In this document: piece by piece, positions 30,074 through 34,764 of the stretch
Layout of the letters: each line of letters begins with the position of its first letter
Position numbering within the stretch: the stretch's first letter is position 1
Source: Flavobacteriales bacterium
Lineage (GTDB): Bacteria > Bacteroidota > Bacteroidia > Flavobacteriales_D > JAHECK01
Assembly: GCA_024641785.1 (NCBI GenBank)
Contig: JAHECK010000021.1
Location: 1-34,764, forward strand
DNA length: 34,764 nucleotides
Direction of reading: 5' to 3'
Translations under genes and position numbers: made by a program
Notes under the pieces: generated by a model
What the model was told of the DNA's origin: nothing
Databases searched by the model: none
Seen by the model: the letters and a program-made list of their open reading frames with translations, nothing else

Positions 30074-31813
30074 ATGAAAATTTTATTTACTTTATTTTTA
30101 TTCTTCCAGGTTAATGTCATTTTATTTTCACAAATCAGTTTTGAAGAGAGTTCCCAAGAAATGGGAATTTCAGACACTTTTGGTCCTTCAATATTTGGAG
30201 GTGGTGGCGTAACATTCTATGATTTTAACCATGATGGTTGGGATGATATAAGCATGGCAACTACGGAAGGAGACTCGATCAATTTTTATTTAAATACTGA
30301 GGGTAGTTTTGAAAAAATTCTTCCTTCTTTAGTAAATAATACAGCTCAGGTTAAGAATATTTTATGGGCCGACTATGATAATGATGGAGATGATGATCTG
30401 TTTGTAACCGGATATGATTCCGGAACCAATTTATATCAGAATCAAGGAGACCTCACTTTTATAGATGTAACTATAGATGCTGGGATAATAACTCCTCCTG
30501 CGGGATACCAAGGAGCAGCATGGGGAGATATTAATAATGATGGTCTTTTGGATTTATATATTACAACGAATTCTAATGGTCCTTTTGAAACCAATTATTT
30601 ATTCATAAATAATCAAGATGGGACTTTTGATGATATTACCCAAAGTGCCGGAGTAGTTGATTCATTAAAATCTCCCTTTGGATTAGTATTTAGTGATTTA
30701 GACAGTGATGGTGATCAGGATATGTACTTGTCAATTGATCACAATGGAGGGAATTCGGTTTTTATTAATCAAGGAGATAATACTTTTCATGATGAAACGG
30801 CATCCTGTGGTGGAGGTCTTGAATTATACTCAATGTGCATAGCTGCCGGAGATTATGATAATGATGGTTTTGAAGATTTTTACTTTTCAAATATGCCACC
30901 GGAGGGAAGTAAAATGGCTAAAGGAAACGGAGATGGAACATTTACTGAAGTAGCTGAAGAAGCCGGAGTTAATTGGATGTCGGATGGTTGGGGAGCCAAT
31001 TGGTTCGATGCTGATCTGGACGGTGATCTTGATCTCTTTGTATGTGGATGCCATAATATCTTAGACGGATTTGAATCTTCCGTTTTTTATGAAAACCAAG
31101 GCGATGGAACTTTTACAAGCCTTCCTTTATGCGGTTTTGAAAATGATACTATTAGAAGTTTCAGCAATGCAATCGGTGATGTCGATAATGACGGTTATCC
31201 TGATATTGTTGTCAATAATGAAGTAGGATACAATCTAACTTTATGGCATAATACTACTCAAAATGATAATCATTATTTAAAGATAGGATTAGAAGGGATT
31301 GATAATAATACAAATGGAATTGGAAGTTGGATAGAAGTTTATAATGATGGAGTCAGACAAAGAAGATATACCCATAGCGCAAATGGCTACTTAGCGCAAA
31401 ATACTTCCTATGAAATATTTGGATTAGGTTTGAATAGCTCGGCTGATTCAGTAATCGTTTTATGGTTAAACGGAGAAATTGATGTTTTTTATAATGTTGA
31501 AGGGGATCAATTGTTTACCATTGTTGAGGGTACTGGAATCAACTCCGGAATTGAAGAGGATCTTTTGGAAGCATTTACACTCTACCCAAATCCGGCTAAA
31601 GACAAAATAATTATTGACCTTCCGGCTAATTTTCCAATAGTAAAATCGATTGATATTATGGATCTGGCTGGAAAGCACATAAAAACACAAAAAGTATTTT
31701 CTGTTGATAATACCATTAGCATAGATATAAATGAATTAACTAATGGAGTTTATATTCTTAATTTAAGAAGTGAAAAAGGAGTTTTTAATAAAAGGTTTAG
31801 CGTTCAAAATTAA
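30074..31813 (+). CDS. CRTAC1-like T9SS cargo: FG-GAP/VCBS repeats, ASPIC/UnbV domain, type A sorting domain
   Basis: Secreted protein of 579 residues. After a signal peptide (about 1-20, ending LFSQ) come seven calcium-binding-type loops of an FG-GAP/VCBS propeller: DFNHDGWDD, DYDNDGDDD, DINNDGLLD, DLDSDGDQD, DYDNDGFED, DADLDGDLD and DVDNDGYPD. An ASPIC/UnbV-like region follows (about 400-490, NGIGSWIEVYNDGVRQRRYTHSANGYLAQN). The last 77 residues form a T9SS type A tail (TLYPNPAKDKIIIDLP, IDIMDLAGKHIK, ELTNGVYILNLRS). The protein should reach the cell surface through T9SS; CRTAC1-like proteins are inferred to act in adhesion or carbohydrate contact. The stop overlaps the stop of the convergent M20 gene by four bases (TTAA). 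Confidence 0.92.
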   Translation: MKILFTLFLFFQVNVILFSQISFEESSQEMGISDTFGPSIFGGGGVTFYDFNHDGWDDISMATTEGDSINFYLNTEGSFEKILPSLVNNTAQVKNILWADYDNDGDDDLFVTGYDSGTNLYQNQGDLTFIDVTIDAGIITPPAGYQGAAWGDINNDGLLDLYITTNSNGPFETNYLFINNQDGTFDDITQSAGVVDSLKSPFGLVFSDLDSDGDQDMYLSIDHNGGNSVFINQGDNTFHDETASCGGGLELYSMCIAAGDYDNDGFEDFYFSNMPPEGSKMAKGNGDGTFTEVAEEAGVNWMSDGWGANWFDADLDGDLDLFVCGCHNILDGFESSVFYENQGDGTFTSLPLCGFENDTIRSFSNAIGDVDNDGYPDIVVNNEVGYNLTLWHNTTQNDNHYLKIGLEGIDNNTNGIGSWIEVYNDGVRQRRYTHSANGYLAQNTSYEIFGLGLNSSADSVIVLWLNGEIDVFYNVEGDQLFTIVEGTGINSGIEEDLLEAFTLYPNPAKDKIIIDLPANFPIVKSIDIMDLAGKHIKTQKVFSVDNTISIDINELTNGVYILNLRSEKGVFNKRFSVQN

Positions 31814-33003
31814 TTATTGAGCAGAAGTGCGGCAAAATAGGATAAGCTTAAAGCTCCATATCTTACCGCTTCTTCATCGGCATCAAACTTAGGATGATGA
31901 ACAGGGTAGGTAATTCCTTTCGCTTCATTACGAACGCCTAAACGGAAAAAGCAAGCAGGCATTTTCTGACTATAATACGAGAAGTCTTCGGCTGACATAC
32001 GAATAGCTAATTTTTCTACATTATCTTTACCTATAAGATCCTTTGCGGCGATTGCAATTTTATTTGTTAAGCTTTTGTCATTTAATAAAACGGGATATCC
32101 ACCGACAATATTCACTCGGATTTCAACATCAAAAGCGGAAGCCATACCTGCAGCAATATCCTTTATTTTTTGATGCGCTTTTTTCCTCCAATCTTCATCA
32201 AATGTTCTGAATGTACCTTCCATTGAGACTTTTGAAGGAATGACATTGGTTGCGCCATCTGCAATTACTTTTCCGAATGAAAGAACACATGGAATAGAAG
32301 GGGGGCATAATCGACTCACGATCTGTTGTAATTCTACTAATAAATGAGCTGCAATAATAACAGTATCGGCATGTTTATCGGGTGCAGCCGCATGACCTCC
32401 TTCTCCTATGACGTCAATGTAAATCTCATCCCCCGAAGCCATATATTTTCCAGACTTAAACCCTAGACTGCCTACTTTCATGCTTGGTTCAACATGCAAT
32501 CCTATGATTGCCTCTGGAAAAGGATCACCTAATGCACCTTCTTTTAGCATAGCAGAAGCTCCACCGGGTAATTTTTCTTCACCTGGCTGAAATACAATAA
32601 GAACTTCGCCACTCCACAAATGTTTTAATTGATGCAACAGATAACAAGCGCCCAATACAGATGTAGTATGCACATCATGGCCGCACGCATGCATGCAACC
32701 ATTATTAATGGATTTATATTTAGTATTATTCTCTTCTTTTATAGGCAAGGCATCTATATCACCTCTTATTGCAATGCGTTTAGTTGAAGACGATTTCTCT
32801 CCTTTAAGTGTAGCAACAATTCCTGTTTTCACCCATCCATCTGTAAATGGAATTCCCCATTCTTTTAATTTCGTTTTTATAAAATCCGAAGTTTCAAATT
32901 CTTGAAAAGAGAGTTCTGGATTCGCATGTAAATGCTCTCGAATTAATTTTAATTCCGGATACACTTGATGGCTTAGCTCAATAAGGAGTTTTTGATCTAT
33001 CAT
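31810..33003 (-). CDS. M20 family amidohydrolase/metallopeptidase (M20D type)
   Basis: Cytoplasmic two-zinc amidohydrolase of 397 residues, of the group that cleaves N-acyl or indole-acetyl amino acid conjugates and related small amides. Motifs: ELKLIREHLHANPELSFQEFET at the N-terminus, RGDIDALPI (80-88), the metal-binding NGCMHACGHDVHTTS (about 101-115), FQPGEEKLPGGASAML, and the C-terminal HHPKFDADEEAVRYG. The dimerisation (lid) domain occupies the middle (GEGGHAAAPDKHADTV, about residues 200-310). Its ATG overlaps the TauE/SafE stop by four bases (ATGA), so the two are co-translated. The exact substrate is unknown. Confidence 0.93.
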   Translation of the reverse strand: MIDQKLLIELSHQVYPELKLIREHLHANPELSFQEFETSDFIKTKLKEWGIPFTDGWVKTGIVATLKGEKSSSTKRIAIRGDIDALPIKEENNTKYKSINNGCMHACGHDVHTTSVLGACYLLHQLKHLWSGEVLIVFQPGEEKLPGGASAMLKEGALGDPFPEAIIGLHVEPSMKVGSLGFKSGKYMASGDEIYIDVIGEGGHAAAPDKHADTVIIAAHLLVELQQIVSRLCPPSIPCVLSFGKVIADGATNVIPSKVSMEGTFRTFDEDWRKKAHQKIKDIAAGMASAFDVEIRVNIVGGYPVLLNDKSLTNKIAIAAKDLIGKDNVEKLAIRMSAEDFSYYSQKMPACFFRLGVRNEAKGITYPVHHPKFDADEEAVRYGALSLSYFAALLLNN

Positions 33004-33368
33004 TTATTGAAAATTAATTTAAGAGCAGCTATTAGCATAATGATTCCAAAACTTCTTTTTACTAATACTGGCGATAAGGAGAGACTTAATTTCGAACCAA
33101 AATAACCACCAATAATAAATGTAACAGCAAGGATAGCAGCGAATTTCCAATTAAGGTTATCAGATTTCGCATAATTCATCACCGCTAAAATTCCAATAGG
33201 AGGAAGCATCATAGCCAAACTTGTGCCCTGCGCTTGAAATTGCGTCATTCCAAGAAAAAAGATCAAAGCCGGAACAATGATTAATCCTCCACCGATCCCA
33301 ACAAATCCTCCAAGTATACCCGCAGCTAAACCGATGATTGCTAAAATAACAATAGTGTCTGTTTGCAT
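33000..33368 (-). CDS. Half-size TauE/SafE-family membrane permease
   Basis: 122-residue inner-membrane protein with about four hydrophobic segments. The N-terminal GLAAGILGGFVGIGGGLIIVPAL is the TauE/SafE repeat signature, followed by AQGTSLAMMLPPIGILAVMNY. TauE/SafE exporters usually have two such repeats and about 250-270 residues; this has only one, complete at both ends, so it probably works as a homodimer. The family exports sulfite, sulfoacetate or other organic anions; the substrate here is unknown. It is four bases behind the large outer-membrane gene and overlaps the M20 gene by four bases. Confidence 0.85.
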   Translation of the reverse strand: MQTDTIVILAIIGLAAGILGGFVGIGGGLIIVPALIFFLGMTQFQAQGTSLAMMLPPIGILAVMNYAKSDNLNWKFAAILAVTFIIGGYFGSKLSLSLSPVLVKRSFGIIMLIAALKLIFNK

Positions 33369-33372
33369 CTTT

Positions 33373-34764
33373 TTAAAAGTCTAAACTAAGTGAAAAATAA
33401 AAAACTGATGGTAATGTAACTCCATCATCCACACCCCATGCCCAATCTGCACGCATAAAATAACCTAATAAACGAGTTCTAAGTCCAAATCCATATCCAT
33501 ATATAATTGGTTCTCTATTACTATCAATTGTAATTAACAGAGGAGGTTTAGAAATGATGGTTTGATTAAATGTATTATCTTCTGAATAGGGATTCGATCC
33601 ACTCCAAGCGGTACCAATATCATAAAATCCAACAATTTGAAAATTCTTAATAAAGTCTGATTTTATTGGAGAATTAATGAAGTATTTAAAGATAGGCCAT
33701 CTCATTTCAATATTTGCTAAAGCCATACTTGATCCATTCCGTGCGTTGATGAAAAACCCTCGAACAGGAGCTCCCATAGCTTGGAAGTAGTAATTTTGAG
33801 AAAAATCGATTGGAGTGGAATAATCGACTTTGCTGCCAAATAACCAACTATTTACACCTCCAACATAATGGATTAACTTGCGACTCCCAATTGAAGTATT
33901 AGCACCAAATCGAAATGCAATAATCAAATCACGATGCACTTTTAAATAATGCCTGATATCTAATCCTAATATCGTAATGTCTGAACTTGATTCTAAAGGA
34001 TTTAAATTATCATTTCTCGCATCAGGTTCATAATAAAATTCCCCCCAGATCTTAAACCTCCAACCATTATAGAGATTGAGTCCTTTTGAAATGGTATTGT
34101 CAAATACATAAGCGAGTTTAACCCCAAAAGTATTAACATATTGATCAGGTTCAATCAAATTAAAAGGATCTGTAGCTAGGGTTGTGTAATCATCAAGGCG
34201 ATAAAAAATACGTGTTTCAAATCGATCGATTTCACTTAAAGGATAACGCATTTCATAAGAGACTTGTGTGGTTTTAAGTTTAATAACATTAAAACCGTTA
34301 CTTGTTCCTTCCTCAACCTGTCTTTCAAAAATAAATTTTTTATCAATTCTTCTTTTTAGATTTTCATAATATAGCAGATAGTTGGTATTCTGTAAATTGG
34401 CTCCAAAACGGAATCCTCCAACAATCCTATAATCTTCAAATAGGTCTGAAATTCCATATTTAATATAAAAACTAAACCCAGGCATAACATTTCCCGGACC
34501 AGTAAACGATTGATAAAATGAACTATTAAACGAATTATCAATTTGCGTAATAACAAAATCGGTAGCAAAATTAATATTGTAATTTCTTTGTGAAGGCAAT
34601 TTGAAATTACTCAAAGATTTTACATTTTGAGTCGAATCAGAAGCAACAATAATCTCTGTATCTTCATCAATATACTCATCGATTCGAATCACTTCTTTTG
34701 TATAATTCACCCCATCTGTATTTAAGAAAGTAACATCTTCATCCTCTTTTTTATCTTTACTAAT
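33373..34764 (-). CDS. C-terminal beta-barrel part of a TolB-like/PD40 outer-membrane protein (5'-truncated by window edge)
   Basis: The frame is open to the end of the window: upstream of the GTG at 34708-34710 it reads ISKDKKEDEDVTFLNTDG, so that codon is internal and the true start is outside. The visible 464 residues are a beta-barrel: NYNINFATDFVITQIDNSF, VGGFRFGANLQNTNYLLYYENLKRR, YVFDNTISKGLNLYNGWRFKIWGEFY, LDIRHYLKVHRDLIIAFRFGA, NIEMRWPIFKYFINSPIKSDFI, GFYDIGTAWSGSNPY and a terminal strand ending SLSLDF with C-terminal Phe. From memory, this pattern is the C-terminal half of very large Bacteroidota proteins annotated TolB or PD40 beta-propeller, distantly like Omp85. The propeller half would lie beyond the window. 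The function of these proteins is not established. Confidence 0.8.
   Translation of the reverse strand: MSKDKKEDEDVTFLNTDGVNYTKEVIRIDEYIDEDTEIIVASDSTQNVKSLSNFKLPSQRNYNINFATDFVITQIDNSFNSSFYQSFTGPGNVMPGFSFYIKYGISDLFEDYRIVGGFRFGANLQNTNYLLYYENLKRRIDKKFIFERQVEEGTSNGFNVIKLKTTQVSYEMRYPLSEIDRFETRIFYRLDDYTTLATDPFNLIEPDQYVNTFGVKLAYVFDNTISKGLNLYNGWRFKIWGEFYYEPDARNDNLNPLESSSDITILGLDIRHYLKVHRDLIIAFRFGANTSIGSRKLIHYVGGVNSWLFGSKVDYSTPIDFSQNYYFQAMGAPVRGFFINARNGSSMALANIEMRWPIFKYFINSPIKSDFIKNFQIVGFYDIGTAWSGSNPYSEDNTFNQTIISKPPLLITIDSNREPIIYGYGFGLRTRLLGYFMRADWAWGVDDGVTLPSVFYFSLSLDF

Overview
This window looks like a chromosomal segment of a Bacteroidota bacterium, most likely in or near the Flavobacteriales. The evidence is: a visibly AT-rich sequence; several start-proximal TAnnTTTG boxes (the Bacteroidota -7 element) in place of -10 boxes; mostly weak Shine-Dalgarno signals; two proteins with type IX secretion (T9SS) C-terminal tails; a GldA-type gliding ABC ATPase; and a very large TolB-like outer-membrane barrel protein of the Bacteroidota kind. 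I see no prophage, transposase, CRISPR array, tRNA or rRNA. The ordering is that of an ordinary core genome with a few accessory operons.

Layout. 1-2206 (+): end of rsmA/ksgA (cut by the window edge), an Nfu-type Fe-S carrier and queA. 2207-2644: a gene-free, repeat-rich spacer. 2645-4029 (-): dtd and rsgA, overlapping by one base. 4102-7193 (+): gldA, metK and a yebC-family gene with a clear terminator. 7314-9567 (+): a biotin-dependent acyl-CoA carboxylase beta subunit and a short-chain dehydrogenase with a degenerate active site. 9663-12331 (+): a periplasmic thioredoxin-like protein, a small outer-membrane protein and purD. 12398-16697 (-): a tightly coupled operon of a secreted PIG-L deacetylase, an unlisted 32-residue membrane microprotein and a sodium/solute symporter. 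16971-20702 (+): a kinase-less PASTA protein, a T9SS cargo and an RluD-type pseudouridine synthase. 20705-24276 (-): phenylacetyl-CoA epoxidase genes paaA, paaB, paaC, paaD, then paaG, with a repeat island between paaC and paaD and no paaE. 24569-25219 (+): a MarC-family protein between repeats and terminators. 25509-28593: divergent Na/Pi cotransporter and phosphate-selective porin whose shared promoter region carries a duplicated Pho-box-like element. 28590-29975 (-): an MFS (UMF1/Atg22-like) transporter. 30074-31813 (+): a CRTAC1-like, Ca-binding-repeat T9SS cargo. 31810-34764 (-): the C-terminal part of a TolB-like/PD40 outer-membrane protein, a half-size TauE/SafE permease and an M20 amidohydrolase.

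How the genes work together. Four groups read as functional units. The phosphate pair moves phosphate across the outer membrane (porin) and then the inner membrane (Na/Pi symporter), probably under one regulator. The paa operon epoxidises phenylacetyl-CoA (PaaABCD) and isomerises the product (PaaG). The PIG-L/microprotein/symporter operon suggests release of a small molecule by an exported deacetylase and its Na-coupled uptake; the substrate cannot be read from sequence. The PASTA/T9SS/RluD operon mixes envelope and ribosome functions. The best candidates for something undescribed are the 32-residue protein at 14107-14205 and the paired 19-bp element at 27276-27294 and 27391-27409. Several intergenic regions hold families of short tandem and inverted repeats that the genes do not explain.
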